The notes under the pieces are model-generated. The model searched no databases, had not been told where the DNA came from, and saw only the letters and a list, made by a program, of their open reading frames with translations. Positions 1 through 10,321 of a stretch of DNA of 64,000 bases are shown in pieces. The stretch's first letter is position 1. Each line of letters opens with the position of its first letter. The position numbers and the translations under genes are program-made. Source of the stretch: Pseudooceanicola nanhaiensis DSM 18065 (GTDB lineage Bacteria; Pseudomonadota; Alphaproteobacteria; Rhodobacterales; Rhodobacteraceae). Where the stretch lies: assembly GCF_000688295.1 (NCBI RefSeq), contig NZ_JHZF01000013.1, positions 496,001 to 560,000 of the forward strand, in the 5' to 3' direction.

Positions 1-1
1 G

Positions 2-289
2 CGCGCGGTCGAGGCGGCCGGTGACGTCGGCGAGGAGAACGCGGCGCTGATCGAGGGCATCCAGCTGACGATGCGGGAGCTTCTGAACGTCTTCCGCAAG
101 CACGGAATCGAGCCGATTTCGCCGGAAGTCGGCGAGAAGTTCGATCCGAAGGTGCACCAGGCGATGTTCGAGGCGCCGGTGCCGGAGACCAGGGCGGGCG
201 ACATCATCCAGGTCGCCGCCGAGGGCTTCATGCTGCACGACCGCCTGCTGCGGCCGGCGCAGGTCGGCGTCTCGTCCAACCCGGGGTAA
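2..289 (+). CDS. grpE: Nucleotide exchange factor GrpE, C-terminal part
   Basis: GrpE is the dimeric exchange factor that drives ADP release from DnaK in the cytoplasmic Hsp70 cycle. The window starts inside the gene: an open frame runs from base 2 and supplies the last 95 residues. What is visible is the end of the long helix followed by the beta-domain, with the family pattern LLNVFRKHGIEPI, GEKFDPKVHQAMF and a terminal stretch close to VAAEGFMLHDRLLRPAQVGVS. These are hallmark GrpE C-terminal residues. A repeat element follows the stop codon directly, and mutS converges from the other side. The N-terminal coiled coil lies outside the window. Confidence 0.95.
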   Translation, partial: RAVEAAGDVGEENAALIEGIQLTMRELLNVFRKHGIEPISPEVGEKFDPKVHQAMFEAPVPETRAGDIIQVAAEGFMLHDRLLRPAQVGVSSNPG

Positions 290-353
290 GGGGGGCTCTG
301 CCCCCGTCGGGCCTCCGGCCCGACTCCCCCGGAGTATTTCCGGAAAGATGAAG
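290..353 (+). repeat. 3'-UTR hairpin/tail repeat, copy A
   Basis: The element begins one base after the grpE stop. It contains a GGGGGC-TCT-GCCCCC hairpin (291-305), a second hairpin TCGGGCC-TCC-GGCCCGA (307-323) and the tail CTCCCCCGGAGTATTTCC GGAAAGATGAAG. Four other copies in the window (near 23.4, 29.5, 34.3 and 59.9 kb) share this hairpin-tail order and also follow stop codons. It probably ends grpE transcription, although there is no U-tract. Confidence 0.75.
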
Positions 354-367
354 TGGGGGCGTTTCGC

Positions 368-3028
368 TTATGGGCGGGACGCCTCTTTCAGTTTGTAGAG
401 GATCTCGAGCGCTTCCCGCGGGGAGAGGTCGTCGGGGTTGGTGTCTTCGAGGAGCTTCGTCACTTCGGTGAGATGCGCGAGGGCGGCGGCTTTGGGCTGC
501 GGCGGCGGCGCGGCGGCGAAGAGGGGGAGGTCGTCGATCAGGGTATGGGCCTTGCCGCCCTCGCGGTCGCCCTGTTCCAGCATGTCGAGGATCGCGCGGG
601 CGCGGGAGACGACCGCCTCGGGGAGGCCGGCGAGGCGGGCGACCTGGACGCCGTAGCTCCGGTCGGCGGCCCCGTGGCGAACCTCGTGCAGGAAGATCAC
701 GTCGCCCTCGTGTTCGCGGACGGCCACCGTGGCGTTGTCGACGCCCTGGAGCTTGCCGGCCAGCGCCGTCATCTCGTGGTAATGGGTCGCGAAGAGGGCG
801 CGGCAGTGGTTCACCTCGTGCAGGTGTTCGAGCGTGGCCCAGGCGATGGAGAGGCCGTCATAGGTTGCCGTCCCGCGGCCGATCTCGTCGAGGATGACGA
901 GGGCGGAGGCGTCGGCCTGGTTCAGGATCGCCGCGGTCTCGACCATCTCGACCATGAAGGTGGAGCGGCCGCGGGCGAGGTCGTCGCTGGCGCCCACGCG
1001 GGAGAAGAGCTGGGAGACGACACCGATCTCGGCCTCCGTCGCCGGAACGTGGCTGCCCATCTGCGCGAGCAGCACGATCAGCGCGTTCTGGCGGAGGAAG
1101 GTCGATTTGCCGGCCATGTTCGGGCCGGTCAGGAGCCAGATGCGGGCCGGGTCGTCCGAGAGGTCGCAATCGTTGGCGATGAAGGGCGCGCCCTGGCGGG
1201 TGAGGGCGGCCTCGACGACCGGGTGGCGGCCGCCCTCGATGCGGAGCGCGCGGGTGGCGGAGATCTTCGGGCGGGTCCAGTTCTCGGTGCGGGAGATCTC
1301 GGCCAGTGCGGTGGCGAGGTCGAATTCCGAGAGCGCCCGGGCAGTGGCGGCGATCCGGTCGGCGGCGTCGAGAATGGCCGACTTGAGGTTGTCATAGAGA
1401 CGCTTTTCGATCTCCAGCGCCTCGCCGGCGGCATTGTGGATGCGGGTCTCGATCTCGGAGAGCTCGGGCGTGGTGAAGCGGAGCTGGTTGGCCGTCGTCT
1501 GGCGGTGCCGGAACGTGTCGGAGAGGGGCTCGGAGAGCATCTTCTCGGCATGGGTGGCGGTCACCTCGATGAAGTAGCCCAGCACGTTGTTGTGCTTGAT
1601 CTTCATCGAGGAGATGCCGGTCTGCTCGGCGTATTGCCCCTGCATTTTCGCGATCACGCCCCGGCCTTCGTCGCGCAGTTCCCGCGCGGCGTCGAGGTCG
1701 GGGTCGTAACCCGGTGCGATGAAGCCGCCGTCGCGGGCCAGCAGCGGGGGCTCGGCGACGAGCGCGGCGTCGAGCAGGGCGAGGAGGTCGTCGTGGCCGG
1801 TGAAATCGCGCGCGGCCTCGGCCAGCAGGGCGGGCAGCTCGGCCGTGCCGAGCAGGTCGCGGATCGCTTCGGCCTGGCCCAGCCCGTTGCGGATCGCGGC
1901 GAGGTCGCGGGGGCCGCCGCGGTCGAGCGAGAGGCGGGAGAGGGCGCGGTCGAGGTCGGGGACCTTGCGCAGCGCCTCGCGGAGGTCCGAGGCCAGCCGG
2001 GTGTTTTCCAGCGCGAAATCCACGGCTTCGAGACGGTTCTCGATCACGTGGGGCACGCGGGAGGGGCTGGAGAGCCGCCGCTCCAGCAGCCGCGCGCCGC
2101 CGGGGGTGACGGTCCGGTCGATCGTGGCCAGGAGCGACCCGGCGCGGCCGCCGCCCAGTGCATGGGTCAGCTCGAGGTTCCGGCGGGTGGCGGCGTCGAT
2201 CTGCATGACGCGCTCCTCGGCCTCGCGGACGGGCGGGCGGAGGAGCGGGAGCTTCCCGCGCTGCGTGATCTCGAGGTAGTCGACGATGGCGCCCATGGCG
2301 GCGAGCTCGGGGCGGGAGAAGGTGCCGAAGGCCTCGAGCGTGGAGACGGAGAAGAGCGAGGTGAGCCGCTGTTCGCCGTTCGTGCTGTCGAAGCTCGCCC
2401 GGGAGAGCGGCGTCAGGGCGGGCCCGATATCAGAGACCGTTTCGGCGAAATCGCGTTCGATCGCTTCGGAGATCAGCACTTCCGAGGGGGCCAGGCGGGC
2501 CAGCTCCGGCCCGAGGCGGACGGGCGGCAGGGGCATCACGTGGAAGGCGCCGGTCGAGATGTCGACCCAGGCCAGCGCGCCCGCGTCGCGGACCAGCGCA
2601 TAGGCGCAGAGGTAATTGTGCCGCCGGGCGTCGAGCAGGGACTCCTCGGTCAGGGTGCCGGGCGTGACCAGCCGCACCACGTCGCGCGCCACGACGGACT
2701 TCGAGCCGCGCTTCTTCGCCTCCTCCGGGCTTTCCATCTGCTCGCCGACGGCGACGCGGAAGCCCTTGCGGATCAGCGTCAGCAGGTAGCTCTCGGCCGA
2801 ATGCACGGGCACGCCGCACATCGGGATGTCCTCGCCCAGGTGCTTGCCGCGCTTGGTCAGGGCGATGTCCAGCGCCTCGGCCGCCGCGACGGCGTCGTCG
2901 AAGAACATCTCGTAGAAATCGCCCATCCGGTAGAACAGCAGGGCATCCGGATATTGCGCCTTGATCTCAAGGTACTGCGCCATCATCGGCGTCACGGCTG
3001 CGGTCTGCTGGTTCACTGGGTCCCCCAT
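368..3028 (-). CDS. mutS: DNA mismatch repair protein MutS
   Basis: MutS recognises base mismatches and small loops and recruits MutL using ATP. The protein is 886 residues, close to the usual 850-900. The N-terminal mismatch-binding domain carries the Phe-x-Glu region (YRMGDFYEMFFDDA). The ATPase has Walker A GPNMAGKST near residue 633 and Walker B VILDEIGRGT near 708, followed by the helix-turn-helix region. I chose the ATG giving MGDPVNQQ, because longer in-frame extensions run into the maeB promoter region and lack family similarity. The gene is divergent from maeB and convergent with grpE, with repeat copy A between them. Confidence 0.97.
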   Translation of the reverse strand: MGDPVNQQTAAVTPMMAQYLEIKAQYPDALLFYRMGDFYEMFFDDAVAAAEALDIALTKRGKHLGEDIPMCGVPVHSAESYLLTLIRKGFRVAVGEQMESPEEAKKRGSKSVVARDVVRLVTPGTLTEESLLDARRHNYLCAYALVRDAGALAWVDISTGAFHVMPLPPVRLGPELARLAPSEVLISEAIERDFAETVSDIGPALTPLSRASFDSTNGEQRLTSLFSVSTLEAFGTFSRPELAAMGAIVDYLEITQRGKLPLLRPPVREAEERVMQIDAATRRNLELTHALGGGRAGSLLATIDRTVTPGGARLLERRLSSPSRVPHVIENRLEAVDFALENTRLASDLREALRKVPDLDRALSRLSLDRGGPRDLAAIRNGLGQAEAIRDLLGTAELPALLAEAARDFTGHDDLLALLDAALVAEPPLLARDGGFIAPGYDPDLDAARELRDEGRGVIAKMQGQYAEQTGISSMKIKHNNVLGYFIEVTATHAEKMLSEPLSDTFRHRQTTANQLRFTTPELSEIETRIHNAAGEALEIEKRLYDNLKSAILDAADRIAATARALSEFDLATALAEISRTENWTRPKISATRALRIEGGRHPVVEAALTRQGAPFIANDCDLSDDPARIWLLTGPNMAGKSTFLRQNALIVLLAQMGSHVPATEAEIGVVSQLFSRVGASDDLARGRSTFMVEMVETAAILNQADASALVILDEIGRGTATYDGLSIAWATLEHLHEVNHCRALFATHYHEMTALAGKLQGVDNATVAVREHEGDVIFLHEVRHGAADRSYGVQVARLAGLPEAVVSRARAILDMLEQGDREGGKAHTLIDDLPLFAAAPPPQPKAAALAHLTEVTKLLEDTNPDDLSPREALEILYKLKEASRP

Positions 3029-3146
3029 GGTTGGGTCGGATTCTAATGACCCGGCCCACAGGGTGAAAGCCGAAAGCGCCTTTCTGTTGAGTGGCAGGCT
3101 GACCCCGTGTAAGACGCCCGGGCCTTGGACGAAGGGGAGAGAGGCC

Positions 3147-5408
3147 ATGACCCGCACCCGCAGCCGGATCACGCCGGAGGAAGCGCTGCAATTCCATCTT
3201 GAGCCGAGCCCCGGCAAGCTGGAAATCGCCGCCACCGTGCCGATGACCACCCAGCGGGACCTGTCGCTCGCCTATTCGCCGGGCGTCGCCGTCCCCTGCG
3301 AGGCGATCCACGAGAACCCCGAGACCGCCTATGACTACACGACGAAGGGCAACCTCGTCGCCGTGATCTCGAACGGGACGGCGGTTCTGGGGCTGGGGAA
3401 CCTGGGCGCGCTGGCCTCGAAGCCGGTGATGGAAGGGAAGGCGGTCCTGTTCAAGCGCTTCGCCGACGTGAACTCCATCGACATCGAGCTGGACACGCAG
3501 GATGTCGATGCCTTCGTCAACGCGGTGAAGCTGATGGAGCCGACCTTCGGCGGCATCAACCTGGAGGACATCAAGGCGCCCGAGTGCTTCATCATCGAGC
3601 AGCGGCTCAAGGAAGAGATGGAGATCCCGGTCTTCCACGACGACCAGCACGGCACCGCGGTGATCTGCGCGGCGGGTCTGATCAACGCGCTGCACCTGAA
3701 CGGGAAGACGATTGAGGAGTGCCGGATCGTGCTGAACGGCGCCGGCGCGGCGGGGATCGCCTGTATCGAGCTTCTGAAACGGATGGGCGCCAAGAACGAG
3801 AACTGCATCGTCTGCGACACCAAGGGCGTCATCTACCAGGGCCGGACCGAGGGGATGAACCAGTGGAAATCGGCCCATGCGGTGAAGACCGACCTGCGCA
3901 CCCTGGAAGAGGCGATGGTGGGGGCGGATGTCTTCCTGGGCGTCTCGGTGAAGGGCGCGGTGACGGCGAAGATGGTGGAGAGCATGGGGCCCGACCCGGT
4001 GATCTTCGCCATGGCGAACCCGGATCCCGAGATCACGCCGGAAGAGGCGCATGAGATCCGCGAGGATGCCATCGTCGCGACGGGGCGCAGCGATTATCCG
4101 AACCAGGTGAACAACGTGCTGGGCTTCCCCTATCTCTTCCGCGGCGCGCTCGACATCCATGCCCGCGCGATCAACGACGAGATGAAGATCGCCTGCGCCG
4201 AGGCGCTGGCCGAGCTGGCGCGCGAGGACGTGCCGGACGAGGTTGCCGTCGCCTATGGCAAGACGCTCACTTTCGGGCGCGATTACATCATCCCGACGCC
4301 CTTCGACCCGCGGCTGATCCACCGGATCCCGCCCGCCGTCGCCCGTGCCGGGATGGAGACCGGGGCCGCCCGGCGCCCGATCATCGACATGGAGGCCTAC
4401 GAGCTGAGCCTCAAGAGCCGCATGGACCCGACCGCCAGCATCCTGCGCGGGATCGCCACGCGGGCGCGCCGGGCGCAGGCGCGGATGATCTTTGCGGAGG
4501 GCGACGATCCGCGGGTGCTCCGCGCGGCGGTCATGTACCAGCGCAACGGCTATGGCGATGCGATCGTCGTGGGCCGCGAGGCGGACGTGAAGGCCAAGCT
4601 GGAAGCGGCGGGGATGGGGGATGCGGTCGGCGAGCTGCAGATCGTGAATGCGGCGATGACCCCGCATCTCGAGACCTACAAGCAGTTCCTCTACAACCGG
4701 CTCCAGCGGAAGGGGTTCGACCAGATCGACATTCATCGCATGGCCGCGCGGGACCGGCACGTGTTCAGCGCGCTGCTGCTGGCGCATGGTGTCGGCGACG
4801 GGCTGGTGACGGGCGCGACGCGGAAGTCGGCGCATGTGCTGGAGCTGATCAACAACGTCATCGACGCGAATACCGAGATGGGCGCGGCGGGGGTGACGGC
4901 GCTGCTTCACAAGGGGCGGATCGTGCTGATCGCCGACACGCTGGTGCATGAATGGCCGGACGAGAACGACCTCGCGAATATCGCCGAGCGGGCGGCCTCG
5001 GTGGCGCGGGATCTGGGGCTCGAGCCGCGGGTCGCCTTCGTCAGCTTCTCGACCTTCGGCTACCCGGTCTCGGAACGGGCCGAGAAGATGCATATCGCGC
5101 CGCGGGTGCTCGAAGAGCGCGGGGTGGATTTCGAGTTCGAGGGCGAGATGACGGTCGACGTCGCGCTGAACATGGAGGCCGCGCGGCATTTCCCGTTCTC
5201 GCGGCTGACCGGACCGGCGAACATCCTCGTGGTTCCGGCGCGGCATTCGGCCAGCATCAGCGTCAAGCTCATGCAGGAGATGGCGGGCGCGACGGTCATC
5301 GGGCCGATCCTTGCGGGCGTCGAAAGCCCGATCCAGATCTGCTCCACCAACTCGACCGTCTCGGACATCATGAACATGGCGCTGCTTGCCGCCTGCAAGG
5401 TCGGCTGA
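3147..5408 (+). CDS. maeB: NADP-dependent malic enzyme with phosphotransacetylase-like C-terminus
   Basis: The enzyme oxidatively decarboxylates malate to pyruvate, feeding acetyl-CoA and NADPH supply when cells grow on C2/C4 acids. It is 753 residues, typical of MaeB. The malic domain shows YSPGVAVPC and VFHDDQHGTAV. The nucleotide-binding loop is LNGAGAAGIAC, and from about residue 430 a phosphotransacetylase-like domain follows (ADTLVHEWPDENDLANIAE). In this family the PTA-like part is regarded as regulatory, not catalytic. The start ATG is preceded by a purine-rich GGGGAGAGAGG; upstream in-frame starts would intrude on mutS. The next gene starts one base after the stop, suggesting co-transcription. 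Confidence 0.95.
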   Translation: MTRTRSRITPEEALQFHLEPSPGKLEIAATVPMTTQRDLSLAYSPGVAVPCEAIHENPETAYDYTTKGNLVAVISNGTAVLGLGNLGALASKPVMEGKAVLFKRFADVNSIDIELDTQDVDAFVNAVKLMEPTFGGINLEDIKAPECFIIEQRLKEEMEIPVFHDDQHGTAVICAAGLINALHLNGKTIEECRIVLNGAGAAGIACIELLKRMGAKNENCIVCDTKGVIYQGRTEGMNQWKSAHAVKTDLRTLEEAMVGADVFLGVSVKGAVTAKMVESMGPDPVIFAMANPDPEITPEEAHEIREDAIVATGRSDYPNQVNNVLGFPYLFRGALDIHARAINDEMKIACAEALAELAREDVPDEVAVAYGKTLTFGRDYIIPTPFDPRLIHRIPPAVARAGMETGAARRPIIDMEAYELSLKSRMDPTASILRGIATRARRAQARMIFAEGDDPRVLRAAVMYQRNGYGDAIVVGREADVKAKLEAAGMGDAVGELQIVNAAMTPHLETYKQFLYNRLQRKGFDQIDIHRMAARDRHVFSALLLAHGVGDGLVTGATRKSAHVLELINNVIDANTEMGAAGVTALLHKGRIVLIADTLVHEWPDENDLANIAERAASVARDLGLEPRVAFVSFSTFGYPVSERAEKMHIAPRVLEERGVDFEFEGEMTVDVALNMEAARHFPFSRLTGPANILVVPARHSASISVKLMQEMAGATVIGPILAGVESPIQICSTNSTVSDIMNMALLAACKVG

Positions 5409-5409
5409 G

Positions 5410-6294
5410 GTGACGATCTGGTGCCTCGGCTCGGTCAATGCCGACCATTTCTACCGGCTGCCGCACCTGCCGGCACCGGGGGAAACGCTCGCCGCCAGTG
5501 ACTATTCAAGGGGTCTGGGCGGCAAGGGCGCCAACATGGCCGTCGCTGCGGCCCGCGGCGGGGCGCCGGTCGAACTGGTGGGCGCCGTGGGGCCCGACGG
5601 GCTCTGGATGAAGGCGCGGCTGGCGGATTACGGCGTCTCCGTGCGCCATCTGGCGGAAAGTGCCGAAGCGTCGGGCCACGCGATCATCTCGGTCGATGCG
5701 GCGGGCGAGAACCAGATCACGATCTACGGCGGCGCGAACCGCGCGCTCGAGCCCGCCCGCATCGACACCGCCTTCGCCGAGGCGCGGGAGGGCGACATCT
5801 TCGTCTGCCAGAACGAGACCAACCTCCAGCGCGCCGGCGCCGACATCGCGCGGTCGCGCGGGCTGCGGGTGGTCTATGCCGCCGCGCCTTTCGAGGTCGA
5901 AGCGGTGCGGAAGATGCTGGACGTCGCGGACCTGCTCGTGCTGAACGCTGTGGAGGCACGCCAGCTGCAAGAGGCAACGGGGCTGGCGCCCGAGGCGCTG
6001 CCGGTGGCCGGCATAGTCATCACGCTGGGCGCCGACGGGGTCCGCTGGATCGACACGAAGACAGGGCAATCGCGCGATTTCCCGGCTGTGGCGGTCACGG
6101 CGGTGGACACCACGGGCGCAGGCGACACCTTCACCGGCTATCTGCTGGCAGGGCTCGACCGGGGCCTGTCCATGGAGGCGGCGATCCCCCTTGCCGCGAA
6201 GGCGGCGGCGCTCAAGGTCACTCGGCGCGGCACCGCGGACGCCATCCCGTCGCTGTCGGAGGTGGAGACCTGGGCGCCCCCGGCGCATGGTTGA
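5410..6294 (+). CDS. PfkB-family carbohydrate kinase (ribokinase-like)
   Basis: This is a cytoplasmic sugar or nucleoside kinase of the ribokinase/PfkB superfamily, about 294 residues. Seen: the N-terminal substrate region GSVNADHFYRLPHLPAPGET, the GGKGANMAVAAARGG signature, and the C-terminal PfkB signature DTTGAGDTFTGYLLAGL with the catalytic Asp around residue 236. The GTG at 5410 is one base after the maeB stop, so translation is probably coupled. The substrate cannot be read from sequence. The two glycines of the GGKG motif and the overall size favour ribokinase-type sugars over 6-phosphofructokinase. Confidence 0.85.
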   Translation: MTIWCLGSVNADHFYRLPHLPAPGETLAASDYSRGLGGKGANMAVAAARGGAPVELVGAVGPDGLWMKARLADYGVSVRHLAESAEASGHAIISVDAAGENQITIYGGANRALEPARIDTAFAEAREGDIFVCQNETNLQRAGADIARSRGLRVVYAAAPFEVEAVRKMLDVADLLVLNAVEARQLQEATGLAPEALPVAGIVITLGADGVRWIDTKTGQSRDFPAVAVTAVDTTGAGDTFTGYLLAGLDRGLSMEAAIPLAAKAAALKVTRRGTADAIPSLSEVETWAPPAHG

Positions 6295-6416
6295 CCGGGG
6301 GCGCCGCGCCGCCCCAGAGCGCCTTGATCCTTTCGGCCGATGGAAAGAGGATCCGTTCGCACGGACTTGAGACGGTGTGATCGGGCGTCGATAAAGGCCG
6401 GAAAAGGAAGGACGCC

Positions 6417-7124
6417 ATGAAGATCGCCTGCTGGTCCGGCCCGCGCAACCTGTCGACCGCCATGATGTACGCTTTCGACAACCGGCCCGATTTCACTGCC
6501 GTGGACGAACCGTTCTACGCCGCCTACCTCGCGCGCACCGGGCGGGTGCACCCGATGGGCGACGCGATCCTCGCCGCGCAGCCGCAGGACCCGGCCGAGG
6601 TGGTCGCGAAGCTCGCCGCGCCCGAGCCCGAGGGGCGCCATGTCTGGCAGAAGCACATGGCGCAGCACATGGTCCCGGGCGTGCCGCGCGACTGGATCCG
6701 CGACATGGTTAACGTCTTCCTCATCCGCCATCCGGCCCGCGTGGTGGCCAGCTTCGCGGCCCGCTATGACCGCCCCGGGCTGGACGAGATCGGCTTCGTC
6801 CAGCAGGCCGAGCTGTACGAGCTGACCGGCGGCACGGCCGTGGTGATCGACGCCGCCGACATCCGCCGCGATCCCGAGGGGATGCTGCGTGCGCTCTGCG
6901 ACGCGATCGGGCTGGGCTGGGATCCGTCCGTGCTGGCGTGGAGGGCGGGGCCCCGCGCTGTGGACGGTGTCTGGGCCGCGCATTGGTACGACGCGGTGCA
7001 CCGTTCGACCGGGTTCGCGGGGGCCGAGGGGCCTCTGCCGGATCTGGAGGGCGATGCCGCCGCCCTGGCCGAGGCCGCGCTGCCTTACTATGAACGGCTG
7101 CATGCCCGGCGGCTGACCGTCTGA
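6417..7124 (+). CDS. Sulfotransferase-like family protein
   Basis: A 235-residue P-loop protein. The N-terminus MKIACWSGPRNLSTAMM resembles the PAPS 5'-phosphosulfate-binding loop of sulfotransferases, and VFLIRHPARVVASF matches the 3'-phosphate-binding strand-helix (RHP...S). A putative acceptor-side segment VDEPFYAAYL lies around residue 30. Such proteins are common in roseobacters as sulfotransferase family protein, but their acceptors are unknown. The gene stands alone, 120 bp after the PfkB kinase. An alternative is a P-loop hydrolase with no sulfonation role. Confidence 0.7.
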   Translation: MKIACWSGPRNLSTAMMYAFDNRPDFTAVDEPFYAAYLARTGRVHPMGDAILAAQPQDPAEVVAKLAAPEPEGRHVWQKHMAQHMVPGVPRDWIRDMVNVFLIRHPARVVASFAARYDRPGLDEIGFVQQAELYELTGGTAVVIDAADIRRDPEGMLRALCDAIGLGWDPSVLAWRAGPRAVDGVWAAHWYDAVHRSTGFAGAEGPLPDLEGDAAALAEAALPYYERLHARRLTV

Positions 7125-7203
7125 AACTCTCCCGCCGCGCCTCCCGTGTCTGGTGCAGCGCCCGGGACAAGCCCGGGCCGAAACCCCCAAGGGAGAGTAA
7201 TTC

Positions 7204-7617
7204 ATGAAGTTTCTTGCCATCCCCGCCGCCCTCATGCTGACCGCCGGCGCAGCCTTCGCCGACAACCACTCCATGACCCCCATGGTCGAGGCCTCGGATC
7301 AGGACGTGTCGAACGGCGTCGTCAGCGCAACCAGGATCGTCGCGCCCGAGAACGGCTGGCTGGTCGTGCACCGCACGGATTCCGAGATGAAGCCCGGCCC
7401 CGTGGTGGGCTATGCGCCGCTCCGGATGGGCGAAACGATGGACGTGGCGGCGATCCTGACCGAAGAGGTCGCCTCGGGCGACATGCTCATGCTCATGGTC
7501 CATTCCGAAGCCGGCGGCATGAAGACCGGCGCCTTCGAATACACGCTGGGCGCCAAGGAAGACGGGCCGATCAAGCCCGACGGCAACCTCGTGATGACGA
7601 CGATCACCGCCGAGTGA
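7204..7617 (+). CDS. Secreted DUF7282-like protein
   Basis: A 137-residue exported protein. A signal peptide is clear (basic MKF, hydrophobic core, cut after AGAAFA-D). The mature part VSNGVVSATRIVAPENGWL...HRTD followed by a beta-rich segment (MLMLMVHSEAGGMKTGAFEY) fits the DUF7282 all-beta fold, which is best known from secreted proteins. No catalytic residues are recognisable. An AAGGGAGAG Shine-Dalgarno sits just upstream of the ATG. A GCCCGGG hairpin (7160-7178) separates it from the sulfotransferase-like gene. Function is unknown; domain assignment is from memory of the family pattern. Confidence 0.6.
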   Translation: MKFLAIPAALMLTAGAAFADNHSMTPMVEASDQDVSNGVVSATRIVAPENGWLVVHRTDSEMKPGPVVGYAPLRMGETMDVAAILTEEVASGDMLMLMVHSEAGGMKTGAFEYTLGAKEDGPIKPDGNLVMTTITAE

Positions 7618-7924
7618 CTCCGCGACGTCCGGAAAAGCATCGACACCGGTGAAACTATCGTCACGCGTGTTTCGTGACTCTGCCAGTCGCGCCGTCTTTG
7701 GGGTCGGCGCGGCTGTTACCCAGTGCGGCCCGTGCGGCCACCCCGACCGGACGGGCTCTGCCATTGCCCCGGCGGAGCAGAAGATCCGGCGGACCGACAC
7801 ACCTGGGACCGGCCATTGCCGCCGGTCCCCTTCTCGTGTTCCGACGCGCAGGAGATGTGCGCGCACCCGCCTGTTCCCGCCCTCGCCGCAGCCCTAGATT
7901 GCGCGGAAACGAAGGGAGACGGCA
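7618..7924. other. 307-bp intergenic stretch with one strong hairpin
   Basis: No ORF of credible length or tRNA is seen. It contains a perfect 9-bp stem GGGACCGGC/GCCGGTCCC at 7805-7829 with a 7-nt loop, followed by a weakly pyrimidine-rich run. This could be a distal terminator for the DUF7282-like gene. The final 30 bases carry the Shine-Dalgarno (AAGGGAGA) of the monooxygenase gene. Confidence 0.5.
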
Positions 7925-8947
7925 ATGGAACTCGGACTCTACACATTCGGCGATGTCGGGCGGGACCCCGCGACCGGCACCGAGGTCAACTGGCAGCAGC
8001 GGCTCGAGAACCTCATGGAGGAGATCCGGCTCGCCGACGAGGTGGGCCTCGATTTCTACGGGCTGGGCGAACACCACCGGCCGAACTACGCGATTTCCTC
8101 GCCGCCCGTCGTGCTGGCGGCCGCCGCGCGTGAAACGAAGCGCATCCGCCTGAGCTCGGCCGTGTCGGTCCTGTCCTCGGACGATCCGATCCGCGTCTTC
8201 CAGCAATATTCGACGGTCGACAACCTTTCGCAGGGGCGGGCCGAGCTGATGGTGGGCCGCGGCTCGTTCATCGAGAGTTTCCCCTTGTTCGGGCATGATC
8301 TGCGCGATTACGACGAGCTGTTCGAGGACAAGCTGGCGATGCTGCTGGCGATCCGCGACAAGACCGAGCTGGTCTGGCCCGGCACCAAGTTCACGCCCGC
8401 GGTCGAGGGGCTGGGCGTCTATCCGCGTCCGGTCGGCGATCTGCCGGTCTGGATCGCGGTCGGCGGGACGCCGCAATCCGCGGTGCGCGCGGGCGCGCTG
8501 GGCCTGCCCATGGCGCTGGCGATCATCGGCGGGCAGCCGCGCCGCTTCGCGCCGCTGGCGGACCTCTACCGCAAGGCGGCGGCCCAGGCCGGCACCGCGG
8601 ACAAGACGCGGGTGTCGCTGAACGTGCACGGCTTCGTGGGCGAGGACAGCCAGCGCGCCGCCGACGTGTTCTTCCCGGCGCAGAAGGCGGTGATGGACCA
8701 GATCGGCCGGGAACGCGGCTGGGCGCCGCAGACCCGCGCGCAGTTCGACGCCTCGATCGGGCCGGAGGGGGCGATGTTCGTGGGGTCCCCGGCGCAGCTG
8801 GTGGACAAGATCCTCGGGCTGAAGGAGGACCTCGGCTTCGACCGCGTGGGCATCCAGATGGCGATCGGGATCATCGACCACGCCGAGATGATGAAGGCGA
8901 TCGAGGTGCTGGGGACGAAGGTGGCGCCGGAGCTGCGCAAGGCGTGA
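7925..8947 (+). CDS. LLM-class flavin-dependent oxidoreductase (luciferase-like)
   Basis: A 340-residue TIM-barrel monooxygenase of the bacterial luciferase family, expected to use reduced flavin. Typical elements are visible: LGLYTFGDVG at the first strand, DEVGLDFYGLGEHHR, a SSAVSVLSSDDPIRVFQQYS block and GRAELMVGRGSF in the middle, and IAVGGTPQSAVRAG toward the flavin phosphate site. The group matches the widely distributed LLM oxidoreductases of unassigned substrate. It is followed by a short GC hairpin (about 8952-8970) and then the bidirectional terminator shared with argG. Confidence 0.85.
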   Translation: MELGLYTFGDVGRDPATGTEVNWQQRLENLMEEIRLADEVGLDFYGLGEHHRPNYAISSPPVVLAAAARETKRIRLSSAVSVLSSDDPIRVFQQYSTVDNLSQGRAELMVGRGSFIESFPLFGHDLRDYDELFEDKLAMLLAIRDKTELVWPGTKFTPAVEGLGVYPRPVGDLPVWIAVGGTPQSAVRAGALGLPMALAIIGGQPRRFAPLADLYRKAAAQAGTADKTRVSLNVHGFVGEDSQRAADVFFPAQKAVMDQIGRERGWAPQTRAQFDASIGPEGAMFVGSPAQLVDKILGLKEDLGFDRVGIQMAIGIIDHAEMMKAIEVLGTKVAPELRKA

Positions 8948-9044
8948 GGGGGTGCCGGGCCGACGCCCGGCCTCCATCTCGTGACGGCCGGACATCTCCC
9001 TCCCTCCGGCGATCCCGCCTTGCGGGGCGGGGCACCACGGCAAA

Positions 9045-9077
9045 GAAAAAAGGCGCCCGGGGCGGGGCGCCTTTTTC
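9045..9077. terminator. Bidirectional rho-independent terminator
   Basis: A GGCGCCC/GGGGCGCC-type stem is flanked by A6 on the left and T5 on the right. It can therefore terminate the monooxygenase gene rightward and argG leftward. It lies between the two converging genes. Confidence 0.85.
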
Positions 9078-9094
9078 GGTCCGATCCGGAGAGC

Positions 9095-10321
<1,227 letters not shown>

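Noticed and set aside
353-3046. 897-codon ORF on the plus strand
   Set aside because: It is the antisense shadow of mutS; its translation is low-complexity Gly/Arg/Val-rich and matches no family, while mutS has all family motifs.
2967-5438. 823-codon ORF on the minus strand
   Set aside because: It is antisense to maeB; His/Arg/Asp-rich composition is typical of shadow frames in GC-rich DNA.
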